Made by a program: the position numbers and the translations under genes. A stretch of DNA of 64,000 nt from Methylovirgula sp. (GTDB lineage: Bacteria; Pseudomonadota; Alphaproteobacteria; Rhizobiales; Beijerinckiaceae), in assembly GCF_037200945.1 (NCBI RefSeq), contig NZ_JBBCGP010000001.1, forward strand, positions 310,001 to 374,000. Reading direction: 5' to 3'. Shown in pieces: positions 35,026 through 43,434 of this stretch; positions within the stretch are counted from its first letter, which is position 1; each line of letters opens with the position of its first letter. A model generated the notes under the pieces. The model searched no databases. It had not been told where the DNA came from and saw only the letters and a list, made by a program, of their open reading frames with translations.

Positions 35026-35915
35026 GGCCCGAACACCGCATATTCACTGTAAGCAAGATCGCCGAGACATGGCGGATGCGGCCCCTTGAAATATTTGCGG
35101 CCCAATTTCGTAGAATAGATGCCGGGCAGAGGGGGCGTCATATCTTTCACATCAAGCAACACGGATAAAACGCCATGCCTCAAAAGATAGCGGCCCAGCG
35201 CGCCCGCGCAAAGAAGGAAATCCGCCATGTCACGGCAATAGATCAGCCGCATAAAGGGAAGTGGCATACGTCCGGCACGGATGCTGAATGGTGCAAAGAC
35301 AAATGGCAAATCGCCGTTCTTCGTATGGCAGACAAGGGTAAGGCACCCAAACCGCGCGTGGTCGGCTAAAATCGCTCGTTCGGCCGCCGGCACATCGATC
35401 TCAGCAGCCGACGGGACTTTCACGACGCTTAAGCCAAACCCTTTCGAGCTCAGGGCCGGAAAGGCAAAGAATTGACCTTCGCTGAAGCGCTTGAACCCCT
35501 GCGCTTCGACGACCGGCCACGTCGGCGGCGCGGGCGAGATGTTGATATAGGTAACCTCCGGCCGTTTGAGCGCGAACGAAACCAGCATCGATGCGTAGCT
35601 TCGCATCGACGGCTCGACATACCAGCTTGAAAGATTGCAATGAATGTAACCTGCGCCGGTCTCGTCGGGCATTTGGCGATAGAGCAACAAGATGACACCG
35701 ACCGGCTTACCGTCGTTTTCCATCATATAGCCGAAGCGTGGATAACCGGGCGGCAGGGCCAACGCCGCCATCCGCGTGAAACCCGTCAGCCAGTATGATG
35801 CGTTCCGTCCGGGAAAGCCGCGCGTCAGCAGATCGGCAATCGCGCTGAGGTCTGCCTCATCGATCTCCCGGCAAGCAAGAGTCGCAGGACGTACCGACGA
35901 GACGGCATTCACCAT
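35022..35915 (-). CDS. GNAT-like acyltransferase
   Basis: 297 residues. The first ~150 residues look like a GNAT domain: REIDEADLSAIADLLTRGFPGR, MMENDGKPVGVILLL, and NLSSWYVEPSMRSYASMLVSFAL, where the acyl-CoA-binding strand-helix would sit. The C-terminal half (HARFGCLTLVCHTKNGDLPFVF and onwards) is a second, degenerate GNAT-like part. GNATs move acyl groups from acyl-CoA or acyl-carrier protein to amines. The gene is coupled to the ThDP enzyme and divergent from the carrier protein at 35992, with 76 bp between starts. Confidence 0.65.
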   Translation of the reverse strand: MVNAVSSVRPATLACREIDEADLSAIADLLTRGFPGRNASYWLTGFTRMAALALPPGYPRFGYMMENDGKPVGVILLLYRQMPDETGAGYIHCNLSSWYVEPSMRSYASMLVSFALKRPEVTYINISPAPPTWPVVEAQGFKRFSEGQFFAFPALSSKGFGLSVVKVPSAAEIDVPAAERAILADHARFGCLTLVCHTKNGDLPFVFAPFSIRAGRMPLPFMRLIYCRDMADFLLCAGALGRYLLRHGVLSVLLDVKDMTPPLPGIYSTKLGRKYFKGPHPPCLGDLAYSEYAVFGP

Positions 35916-35991
35916 GAGGCCCCGAGGCGAATTGAATAACTTTTGAATTTAATGTAATGCCCCGCCTTGGCCAAGTGAAGGTGCCCGCTCT

Positions 35992-36240
35992 GTGTCCATT
36001 AGGTTAACGATATACTCGCAGATCGAACAGATCGCGGCCGAACAAAAGGTCAAAATTCAGCCTCTTCGCGACGATCTGCTCCTCTCCGAATCGGGCCTCG
36101 ATTCGCTTTGCTTCGCCATCCTCGTTGCTCGACTTGAGGATAAGCTCGGCTACGACCCTTTCGCGACGGCGGCTGACGCGGGCTTTCCGGTGACGCTGGG
36201 CGATTTCGTCAGGTTCTATGAGAATGGCGCAACAGCCTGA
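35992..36240 (+). CDS. Acyl carrier protein-like protein 1
   Basis: 82 residues from a GTG start. The size and helical pattern are those of a carrier protein, and the phosphopantetheine attachment motif is SESGLDSLCF with Ser38. The length (80-90) and acidic character fit stand-alone carrier proteins. The ligase gene begins before this stop (23-bp overlap), so the ligase probably loads this carrier. It is the first gene of a + strand operon with the ligase and an SDR reductase. Confidence 0.85.
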   Translation: MSIRLTIYSQIEQIAAEQKVKIQPLRDDLLLSESGLDSLCFAILVARLEDKLGYDPFATAADAGFPVTLGDFVRFYENGATA

Positions 36241-37606
36241 ACCCCAAACATTGCGTCAGGCTCTCGCCAGCGCGGCGGGTGCCAAACGCATGTTGTGGGG
36301 TGCACGCGGCGCCGTTGCGCTGGCCGATCTCGCCGAAGGCAGTGCGTTCCGCGACGGCGATGTCTCCGGCCGCTCAATCGTCCTGGCGACGCATGCGCAG
36401 CTTGCCGCCGCCCAAGCGCTTGTCGTACTCGATGGCATGGCGCAACGCATCATCGTCTGTCCGCCGGACCTGCCTTTTGCCCATCTCGCCGCGATCGCCG
36501 CTGAAGCCGGGGCCGACGCCATCGTCACGGATCGCGACGAGACTGACTTTGCCGGCCACGATCTGCCGCCGCGTATCGCCTGCGATCTTGTTCCTCGCTC
36601 GCACGAGGCCGCCGCGCCGATCACGACCGAATGGGTTCTCTTGACCTCCGGCACGACCGGCGTGCCGAAAATGGTCGTCCATTCGCTTGCCGCGCTGACC
36701 GGCGCAATCAAGCCGCCGCAATCGGGCGATGCGGCGCCCGTCTGGGCGACGTTCTACGACATTCGCCGCTACGGCGGATTGCAGATTTTGTTGCGTGCCC
36801 TCTTCGGCAACAGGTCGATGGTGCTGTCGGACGCAGGCGAGCCGGTCGCCGATCACCTGCATCGCCTCGCATCGCACGGCGTCACGCATATTTCCGGCAC
36901 GCCGTCGCACTGGCGCCGGGTGTTGATGAGTTCAGAGTGCAACGTGATCTCGCCTCGCTATGTACGCCTCTCGGGCGAGATCGCCGATCAGACCATTCTC
37001 GACGCTCTCAAACGGCAATATCCCGCGGCGGCTGTCGGTCACGCCTATGCATCGACGGAGGCCGGTGTCGGTTTTGAGGTCAACGATGGCCTGGAAGGTT
37101 TTCCGGCGGACATCCTCGGTGAGACTCGCGATCCGTCATTTAAAGTGGTGGACGACACTTTGCGCATCCGGTCCCGGCGCACCGCGAGTTGCTACCTCGG
37201 CTCTCCGCCGCAAACACTTATGGACGAAGACGGATTTATCGACAGCGGCGACGTCGTCGCTGAGCGCGAGGGCCGCTATTATTTCGTCGGGCGGCGCGGC
37301 GGCATCATCAATGTCGGCGGCCTGAAGGTACATCCTGAGGAAGTCGAGCAAATCATCAATCGGCACGAAGCCGTGAAGATGTCTCTTGTCGGGGCAAGGC
37401 GTAATCCGATCACTGGCGCGATCGTCGTGGCCGACGTCGTCTTGCACAAACCCGTCGAGCCCGGTCCCGACAGCGACGCCCTGAAACAGGATATTCTCAC
37501 ATTTTGCCGCGCGGAATTACCGGCGCACAAAGTCCCGGCGGCCGTTAAGTTCGTCGCGGCGCTCGAAATGACGCCCGCGGGAAAGTTGGTGCGCCAGAAT
37601 GGCTAA
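36218..37606 (+). CDS. AMP-forming acyl/carrier-protein ligase (ANL superfamily)
   Basis: 462 residues, short for the family. The A3 motif is VLLTSGTTGVPKMVVHS, A5-like is HAYASTEAGVGF, and A7/A8 is DSGDVVAEREGRYYFVGRRGGIINVGGLKVHPEEVE. The C-terminal catalytic Lys is in MTPAGKLVRQNG. ATG codons at 36218 and 36224 are both possible starts. It should adenylate a carboxylic acid. Overlap with the carrier-protein gene suggests it transfers the acyl group to that carrier rather than to CoA. It overlaps the SDR gene by 8 bases. Confidence 0.88.
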   Translation: MRMAQQPEPQTLRQALASAAGAKRMLWGARGAVALADLAEGSAFRDGDVSGRSIVLATHAQLAAAQALVVLDGMAQRIIVCPPDLPFAHLAAIAAEAGADAIVTDRDETDFAGHDLPPRIACDLVPRSHEAAAPITTEWVLLTSGTTGVPKMVVHSLAALTGAIKPPQSGDAAPVWATFYDIRRYGGLQILLRALFGNRSMVLSDAGEPVADHLHRLASHGVTHISGTPSHWRRVLMSSECNVISPRYVRLSGEIADQTILDALKRQYPAAAVGHAYASTEAGVGFEVNDGLEGFPADILGETRDPSFKVVDDTLRIRSRRTASCYLGSPPQTLMDEDGFIDSGDVVAEREGRYYFVGRRGGIINVGGLKVHPEEVEQIINRHEAVKMSLVGARRNPITGAIVVADVVLHKPVEPGPDSDALKQDILTFCRAELPAHKVPAAVKFVAALEMTPAGKLVRQNG

Positions 37607-38333
37607 CGTCCTCGTGACCGGCGGCAGCCGCGGTCTCGGCCTCGGCATTGCGCGACGCTTGGCCAAATCCGGCTATCGCGTCATTGCCCTCGCCCGGCGC
37701 GAGAGCGAGGAACTTTCGCAGGCGATGGCCGAATGCCGTGCAACCGGAACCGGCGAAATTGTCTTCGAGGCCTTCGACCTCGCGGAGACGGATAAAATCC
37801 ACGCGCTCGCGACGCGGCTGCGCAAGCACTTCGGTCCGATTTATGGGCTCGTCAACAATGCCGGCATCGGGACGGCCGGCGTCCTCGCAACGATGCCGGA
37901 TGCCGAGATCGTGCGACTGATCCAACTCAATACGCTCTCGCCGATTTTGCTGACCAAATATATTTCGCGCGCCATGCTCGCGGACGGCGCCGGCCGCATC
38001 ATCAACGTCGCTTCGATTGTCGGCTTCAGCGGTTTCAACGGGCTGTCTGTTTATGCGGCGACCAAGGCCTCGCTGATCGGCTTCACCCGCTCGCTAGCGC
38101 GCGAATTGGGCCGCGTCGGGGCTACGGTCAACGCGATTGCGCCAGGCTTTGTCGCCACCGAGATGACGCACGATCTCACGATGGAAGATCGCGAGAAGAT
38201 TGCACGGCGTAGCGCGTTACGCCGCCTCGCGGAGACTGACGACATCGCGAATGCGGTTGAATTTCTGCTTGGCGACGGTGCTCGCAACATCACCGGCACC
38301 GTGATGACAATTGATGCCGGCGCGACCGCCTGA
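37599..38333 (+). CDS. Short-chain dehydrogenase/reductase (FabG-like)
   Basis: 244 residues of a classical SDR. The cofactor motif is TGGSRGLGLGIARR (about 7-20), LVNNAGIG follows, and the catalytic Ser is in INVASIVGFSG. Tyr and Lys lie in VYAATKASLIG, with PGFVATEMT after. The length and pattern equal 3-oxoacyl-ACP reductases. In this operon it would reduce a carrier-bound or free keto group with NADPH. It overlaps the ligase by 8 bases and faces the amino acid:CP ligase gene, 10 bp away. Confidence 0.92.
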   Translation: MANVLVTGGSRGLGLGIARRLAKSGYRVIALARRESEELSQAMAECRATGTGEIVFEAFDLAETDKIHALATRLRKHFGPIYGLVNNAGIGTAGVLATMPDAEIVRLIQLNTLSPILLTKYISRAMLADGAGRIINVASIVGFSGFNGLSVYAATKASLIGFTRSLARELGRVGATVNAIAPGFVATEMTHDLTMEDREKIARRSALRRLAETDDIANAVEFLLGDGARNITGTVMTIDAGATA

Positions 38334-38343
38334 TTTCTGGCGC

Positions 38344-39276
38344 TCAGAGGCTGAGCGCCTCTTTCACCTTTGCCGGCCATGTCTGCGGGTCGATGCCATG
38401 CGTGCGGAATAGCGCTACCGCTAGCCGATCCATGCCGAAAGCGATACACCCGGTGTGCGCCACGTCGCCCGTATAATCGCGCAAGCCCCATGTCACGCCG
38501 AAATGATCACGATGATAATTGAAGCTCATGCAGGCGGTGGGCGAATCCTCGGCGCGCACCGGAATGAGCAATTCGAACTTTAACGCCTGCTGAATTTGCG
38601 CGACGGCCATCATCTGGCCGGTGCGGCCAAAGAAAGGATCGCTGGCCGGCGCGATTGAATATGGCAGGCCAAGCGTCTCGGTCATGCCCTTGGCGCGCTC
38701 GATCCAGCGTTCGCGAAAGGCACTCACTTCATCCGCCGAGCCAATGCAGACATATTCGCGCATACGGAACGATTGCAGCCGGTCGATATCCTGTGACGGC
38801 TCATGGCGGAAGCAATCAGCGGCAACATCGAAACAATAGCCGCCGCGCGGCGCCGGTCCGCGTTGCGCCGCGATCGGATAGATTGGGTAACAGGCTGCAG
38901 GCGTCAGCACGAGATCGGCCGAGGACAGAGCTTGCGTCCAGTCGTCGCCCTGCTCCGCGCGTCCCGCCGCGGCGCGAATGTCTGCCTCGGACCCGTGCAA
39001 GGCACACACGCAGCCCAGCAGATTCGGGAAGCTTTTCAGATAGCCGTTCTTTTCGAGATCGCGCCGACTCATCACCGGTGGAAAGCGCATGATCTCGGCA
39101 TGCGGGTCGCGGGCTTGCGAGATGAACGCGGCCAGTTTCTCGACGATCGCTTCATAAGCGCCGGTACGGCCGTAAACACCCTCCACCCCCATCGGGCGCC
39201 AGAGGCTTTCAGCCAAGGCGCCGAGCGGGTCCGCCATTTTCGGCGCGGGTGTCTTGTTTTTGCGCGCCACACTCAT
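38344..39276 (-). CDS. Amino acid:[carrier protein] ligase (seryl-tRNA synthetase-like)
   Basis: 310 residues resembling only the catalytic core of an atypical class II seryl-tRNA synthetase, without a tRNA-binding arm. Motif 2 is CFRHEPSQDIDRLQSFRMREYVCIG and motif 3 is IAFGMDRLAVALF. The zinc ligands expected for this family are in LTPAACYP, the FRMREYVC strand and HTGCIAFG. Homologues in Bradyrhizobium load glycine or alanine onto a partner carrier protein instead of tRNA. Its start overlaps the ACAD gene stop by 4 bases. A stand-alone carrier protein is encoded divergently at 40740. The downstream fate of the aminoacyl group is unknown. Confidence 0.9.
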   Translation of the reverse strand: MSVARKNKTPAPKMADPLGALAESLWRPMGVEGVYGRTGAYEAIVEKLAAFISQARDPHAEIMRFPPVMSRRDLEKNGYLKSFPNLLGCVCALHGSEADIRAAAGRAEQGDDWTQALSSADLVLTPAACYPIYPIAAQRGPAPRGGYCFDVAADCFRHEPSQDIDRLQSFRMREYVCIGSADEVSAFRERWIERAKGMTETLGLPYSIAPASDPFFGRTGQMMAVAQIQQALKFELLIPVRAEDSPTACMSFNYHRDHFGVTWGLRDYTGDVAHTGCIAFGMDRLAVALFRTHGIDPQTWPAKVKEALSL

Positions 39277-40496
39277 GACTCACCTCGTAATGAAGACGGC
39301 ACGGACCCCATCAAAGCCGCCGTGGAGACGTTCGCAAGAATACGGTCGTTGTTGATCATGATCGGCGCCGAGAGAATATCACGCAAATGCCGGCCGAGCG
39401 TGAACTCGCCATCGTTGCGATAGCCGGCGAGGCCCGCGGCACGCATTGCGCTCAACACGGTCGCGACAGCGAGCTCCGACGCATCGACTTTGGTGAGCGT
39501 GATCGCCGTCTGGAAATCGAGTGCGCCAAGCGCTTTTGGATCGTCGGCCGCGGCTTCAAAGCGCGCCAAATTTGACGAGATCAGCGCGCGCAGCATCTGC
39601 AGCGTCGAGCGCGCCTTGGTGTAATGCGCCGCGCCCGGCGGCAAAGCGCCGCCTGATTGCCGCGCGGCTTTGCGGATGAACGCTTGCGCACGGCCCACCG
39701 CGCTCGCGGCAATGCCGGCCCAGACGCTGGCCCAGAGCAAATGCGACACCGGTTGCATCGTCAGCGCGTGGATCTTCTCGTAAGGCTCAGGCAGAATTTG
39801 CGCGCGGTCACCGCGCGCTTTGAACGTGAAGCCGGCGCTGGCCGTCCCGCGCATTCCCAGCGCATTCCAGCCGGACAGCGGCTCAAGCGTGTAATCGCCT
39901 TTAACAAATGTCACGAGAACCTGATCCGAGCTTGGCACATCGTCGGCGCGCCGCGCTGTCGTCACGATCACATCGGCTTCGGCGCCGTAGGAAATGACCG
40001 TCGCGGCGCGATCGAGCGTGATCGAATCTCCGCTCCCTTCAATTGCTGCAGCACTGGCGCGGACATTGCCCCCGTTTTGGCCTTCCGTCGTCGAAGATGC
40101 GAGGAGCAATTGCGCGTTGGCGATCTGCCGTAGAAAGTCCCTGTGCCAGGCGCTGGCGCCAGTGTGGCGGATCACACAAGCGGCGGCGCTATGATGCATG
40201 GCAAAGATCATCGCGGTGGCAGAACATGCCTGTCCGAGGCCATAACAGACATCGGCGATCGCGCTCAGCGAAAGACCCTCGCCGCCGAGATCGTGCGGCA
40301 CCATCAGGCTCAGCAAACCGCCCTCGCGCATAGCCTCAATCGCGGCGGTTGGAAAACGCGCTTCCGCATCGACGGCCGCGGCGTGCGTGGCTGCAATTTC
40401 GACAACACGCGCGACACGCGATGCCAGATCGGCGCGAGCATCCGTCGCCGGCCCCTCGCTTTGCGCCTCGCGCAGATGAACATTTTGCACCGTCAT
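39273..40496 (-). CDS. Acyl-CoA dehydrogenase-type flavoprotein
   Basis: 407 residues with ACAD architecture. The N-terminal helices have VPHDLGGEGLSLSAIADVCYGLGQACSATAMIFAMH. The middle beta domain includes SSTTEGQNGGNVRASAAAIEG, and GMRGTASAGFTFKA is the typical substrate/FAD strand. The C-terminal helices contain KARSTLQMLRALI. Because it is translationally coupled to the amino acid:CP ligase, it may oxidise a carrier-bound aminoacyl or acyl thioester rather than an acyl-CoA. A known precedent is the flavoprotein oxidation of prolyl-carrier proteins to pyrrolyl. The role here is inference. Confidence 0.88.
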   Translation of the reverse strand: MTVQNVHLREAQSEGPATDARADLASRVARVVEIAATHAAAVDAEARFPTAAIEAMREGGLLSLMVPHDLGGEGLSLSAIADVCYGLGQACSATAMIFAMHHSAAACVIRHTGASAWHRDFLRQIANAQLLLASSTTEGQNGGNVRASAAAIEGSGDSITLDRAATVISYGAEADVIVTTARRADDVPSSDQVLVTFVKGDYTLEPLSGWNALGMRGTASAGFTFKARGDRAQILPEPYEKIHALTMQPVSHLLWASVWAGIAASAVGRAQAFIRKAARQSGGALPPGAAHYTKARSTLQMLRALISSNLARFEAAADDPKALGALDFQTAITLTKVDASELAVATVLSAMRAAGLAGYRNDGEFTLGRHLRDILSAPIMINNDRILANVSTAALMGSVPSSLRGES

Positions 40497-40739
40497 TCAG
40501 AAATCCAGTCCGCCAGCGGCCGCACACGAATGAGAGACGTAATTCGTCTCATTTAGCGGAAATACTCAACTCAGCTATTAATTCCGCTCTTCACGAATTT
40601 CTGTTACTTGAGCCTTAGTTAACTAACCCTCCGGCAATTGCTGGACCAATTGTAACCATTCATGGTTAATGCCCAGGATTTTATTTGTATCTGCGTTTTT
40701 CTTCGCTAAAAGTTCGAGATAATTTCTACGGAGATTTTG
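40497..40739. promoter_or_regulatory. AT-rich divergent promoter region with two palindromes
   Basis: 243 bp between the ACAD/aminoacyl:CP ligase operon (left) and the carrier-protein gene (right), noticeably richer in A+T than its neighbours. It carries perfect inverted repeats TTAGTTAACTAA (40615-40626) and TAACCAT-TC-ATGGTTA (40653-40668), plausible regulator sites. Their centres are 40 bp apart. Confidence 0.5.
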
Positions 40740-41012
40740 ATGCTAGGACAGGCCACACCGCGAGAGACGTTGATAGACCTCGTCGCCCCTATTTTGAAGA
40801 GAAACGGCGTCACGCGGCCAGTTGACGCGGAGGCCGATCTTGTAAATCAGGGCCTCACCTCCGTCGACATGGTGCATCTGATGCTCGCGATCGAAGCCGC
40901 CTTTGATATCACCATTCCCCAATCTGGGCTGACGCCAGAAAACTTCCGCTCGATTGCGACCATCGAAGCCATGCTCGCCGGGCTTGCCGCGCCCGCAGAA
41001 GCTTCGCCCTGA
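40740..41012 (+). CDS. Acyl carrier protein-like protein 2 (probable aminoacyl carrier)
   Basis: 90 residues from ATG at 40740 with ACGGAGA upstream. It has a four-helix carrier-protein pattern with the phosphopantetheine Ser41 in NQGLTSVDMVHLML. It differs clearly from the carrier at 35992, so two separate loading systems exist. Being divergent from the amino acid:CP ligase and flavoprotein, it is the likely acceptor of the activated amino acid. It ends 5 bp before the stop of the convergent aldehyde dehydrogenase. Confidence 0.88.
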   Translation: MLGQATPRETLIDLVAPILKRNGVTRPVDAEADLVNQGLTSVDMVHLMLAIEAAFDITIPQSGLTPENFRSIATIEAMLAGLAAPAEASP

Positions 41013-41016
41013 ACAT

Positions 41017-42471
41017 TTAGCCCGCCGCCTGCGTGACGAGCTTCGTCACGAGATAATCCTGGATGGCTTCGCTGCCGCCCTCACGGCCATAACCACTGTC
41101 CTTGACACCGCCGAAAGGCAATTCTGGCCAAGCAACCTGCGTCTGGTTAATGCCGAGCATGCCGGCCTCAAGACGCGCCGCCAAAGCCGCGCTCGTCGTG
41201 GCTGAACTTGTGAAGGCATAGGAGGCAAGCGCATAGGGCAGCCGATTGCCCTCCGCTAGAGCCTCGTCGAGATCATCGAATGCATTGACGAGCGCAAGCG
41301 GCCCGAAGGGCTCGTCGTTCATCGCGCGCGCCGCCAATGGCACATTTGCCAGCACAGTTGCTGCGAAGAAATATCCTTTGTTCCCAAGGCGCGTGCCGCC
41401 GATGCGCAGCTCCGCGCCCTTGCCGACCGCATCGGCAATAAGTGCCTCCATTGCATCGATGCGGCGGGGATTGGCCAAGGGACCAAGTTGCGTGTCTGGT
41501 GCCGTGCCATCGCCGACTTTCAACGATTCCGCTGCCGCGACAAAGCGATCCAAAAATGGTCCATAGACTTTTCGCTGTACGAGAAAGCGCGTCGGCGCGG
41601 TGCAGACCTGGCCGCCGTTGCGATATTTCGAAGTGACGAGCAGCTTGACTGCCGCATCGACATCCGCGTCGTCAAAGACGATGGCGGGTGCATGGCCGCC
41701 GAGTTCCATCGTGATGCGTTTCATATGCTTGCCGGCCAGCGCCGCAAGCTGTTTGCCGACGGCAGTTGAGCCGGTGAACGATATTTTCCGGATCACGTCA
41801 TGCGGGATGAGATGTTCGGAGATTTCCGCCGGCACACCGTAAATAAGATTGACGACGCCAGCCGGCACGCCCGCATCAATGACGGCGCGGATCAATTCCG
41901 CCGGCGAGGCCGGCGTCTCTTCTGGCGCTTTCACAATGATCGAACAGCCAGCGGCAAGCGCCGCGCCGAGTTTGCGGACAATCTGATTGAGCGGAAAATT
42001 CCATGGTGCAAAGGCGGCGGCCGGGCCGACCGGCTCTTTCAAGACGAGATTGGTGACATTCGGCGCCCGCGCCGGAACGATGCGGCCATAGGCGCGCCGC
42101 GCTTCCTCACCAAACCAATCGAGCGTGTCGGCGGCGGCCATGACTTCGATCCGCGCTTCCGTGAGCGGCTTGCCTTGCTCGAGCGTCATCAACAGCGCGA
42201 CCCGCTCGGCGCGCTCGCGCAAAAGCTCGCCGGCGCGGCGCAAAATCTTGCCGCGCTCGAATGTCGAGACGTTGCGCCAAACCGCGAAGCCTCTCTTCGC
42301 AGCATCGAGCGCCAGATCCAGATCGACGATGTCGGCATGTGCGACGCGACCGATCGCCTCCTCCGTCGCCGGATTGACGACAGAAATCGTCTTGCCGCTG
42401 GCGCCCGGACGCCATTTTCCGTCAATCAGAAGCTGCACATCGGGATAGGTCTCCGTCATCATTTCTCTCAT
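41017..42471 (-). CDS. Aldehyde dehydrogenase (succinate-semialdehyde dehydrogenase-like)
   Basis: 484 residues with FAPWNFPLNQIVRK (catalytic Asn), FTGSTAVGKQLA, the general base in MELGGHAPAIVF, and the nucleophile Cys in RNGGQVCTAPTRF. The length and the MTLEQGKPLTEARIEV region are those of SSADH/GabD-type enzymes. It oxidises a semialdehyde to the acid with NAD(P). It ends the carrier-protein cluster and is not obviously co-transcribed with it. A part in the same pathway is possible but unproven. Starts at 42471 and 42462 (MMTETYP) are both possible. Confidence 0.92.
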   Translation of the reverse strand: MREMMTETYPDVQLLIDGKWRPGASGKTISVVNPATEEAIGRVAHADIVDLDLALDAAKRGFAVWRNVSTFERGKILRRAGELLRERAERVALLMTLEQGKPLTEARIEVMAAADTLDWFGEEARRAYGRIVPARAPNVTNLVLKEPVGPAAAFAPWNFPLNQIVRKLGAALAAGCSIIVKAPEETPASPAELIRAVIDAGVPAGVVNLIYGVPAEISEHLIPHDVIRKISFTGSTAVGKQLAALAGKHMKRITMELGGHAPAIVFDDADVDAAVKLLVTSKYRNGGQVCTAPTRFLVQRKVYGPFLDRFVAAAESLKVGDGTAPDTQLGPLANPRRIDAMEALIADAVGKGAELRIGGTRLGNKGYFFAATVLANVPLAARAMNDEPFGPLALVNAFDDLDEALAEGNRLPYALASYAFTSSATTSAALAARLEAGMLGINQTQVAWPELPFGGVKDSGYGREGGSEAIQDYLVTKLVTQAAG

Positions 42472-42584
42472 CTGCGGCGGCCAAGCTTATCGCTCAAGTT
42501 TATCGCTCTTGCGCGCTGGAATAAATTGCGGCTCTCTTGACCCGAATGGAAAGAGCGGCACACGCCGCGCATCGAAGAGACGAT

Positions 42585-43421
42585 ATGGGCAATCTTGATG
42601 GTCTTCGCATCCTCGTTCCCGAGAGCCGCCAGCTTAACCTTTTCGTGAACATGATCGAGGAGCAAGGCGGAACTGCGATCCGCTGTCCGTTGGTGCAAAT
42701 CCTTGATCTCGAGGACAGCCGCGACGCCGAAGCGTGGATCGACGCCCTGATCGCGGGCGGTTTTCAGGACATCATTTGGCTAACCGGTGAAGGATTACGG
42801 CGGCTGTTGGTGATCGCCCAGCGCACGGAGCGCGAAACGGCCTTTATCGCGGCGCTCGGCAACGTCCGCTCGATCACGCGCGGACCGAAGCCGGCACGGG
42901 CGCTGCGCGAGATCGGCCTTGCGCCCGGGCTCGCGGCGACGACGCCGACTTCGGGAGGCGTGGCCGAAGCGCTGGCGCCTGAAGATATCGCCGGACGGCC
43001 GATCGGCGTTCAGCTTTATCCCGGCAACGGCCCCAACGCGTTGCTCGCGACTTTGCGAGGACGCGGTGCGGTGCTGACGCCGGTCACACCCTATCGCTAT
43101 GCGTCGCAGGCCGAGACGGCGCAGGTCGTCTGGGCAATCGAAGAGATGGCCGCGAGGCGCATCGATGTCATCGCTTTTACCAGCACGCCGCAAGTGGAGC
43201 GCCTCTTCGATGTCGCGGAGAAAGCCGGGCTCGGAGGAAAGCTAAAAGAGGCGTTCGCCCACGTCAGCGTAGCCTCGATAGGCCCAGTCGTGGAAGAAGC
43301 CCTGCACCGCCATGGCATCGTCCAAATGGTGCAACCGGAAGCCGCCTTCCATATGAAGCCTCTGCTGCGCACCATCGCCGCCTGGAATGCGGACCGGGCA
43401 ATATCGCAAATTGAAAGCTAG
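42585..43421 (+). CDS. hemD: Uroporphyrinogen-III synthase family protein (HemD-like)
   Basis: 278 residues from ATG at 42585 with GAAGAGA upstream; a TTG at 42537 would add 16 residues. HemD features are LRILVPESRQLNLFVNMIEEQGG with CPLVQI, then DIIWLTGEGLRRLL, VRSITRGPKPARALREIGL, and the second lobe GVQLYPGNGP...YRYAS, ending VIAFTSTPQVERLFDVAE and HVSVASIGPVVEEALHRHG. This enzyme closes hydroxymethylbilane to uroporphyrinogen III. No other haem gene is adjacent, so it may be a second, pathway-specific copy. It is convergent with the histidine kinase. Confidence 0.85.
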   Translation: MGNLDGLRILVPESRQLNLFVNMIEEQGGTAIRCPLVQILDLEDSRDAEAWIDALIAGGFQDIIWLTGEGLRRLLVIAQRTERETAFIAALGNVRSITRGPKPARALREIGLAPGLAATTPTSGGVAEALAPEDIAGRPIGVQLYPGNGPNALLATLRGRGAVLTPVTPYRYASQAETAQVVWAIEEMAARRIDVIAFTSTPQVERLFDVAEKAGLGGKLKEAFAHVSVASIGPVVEEALHRHGIVQMVQPEAAFHMKPLLRTIAAWNADRAISQIES

Positions 43422-43434
43422 GCTGGACGCCAAG

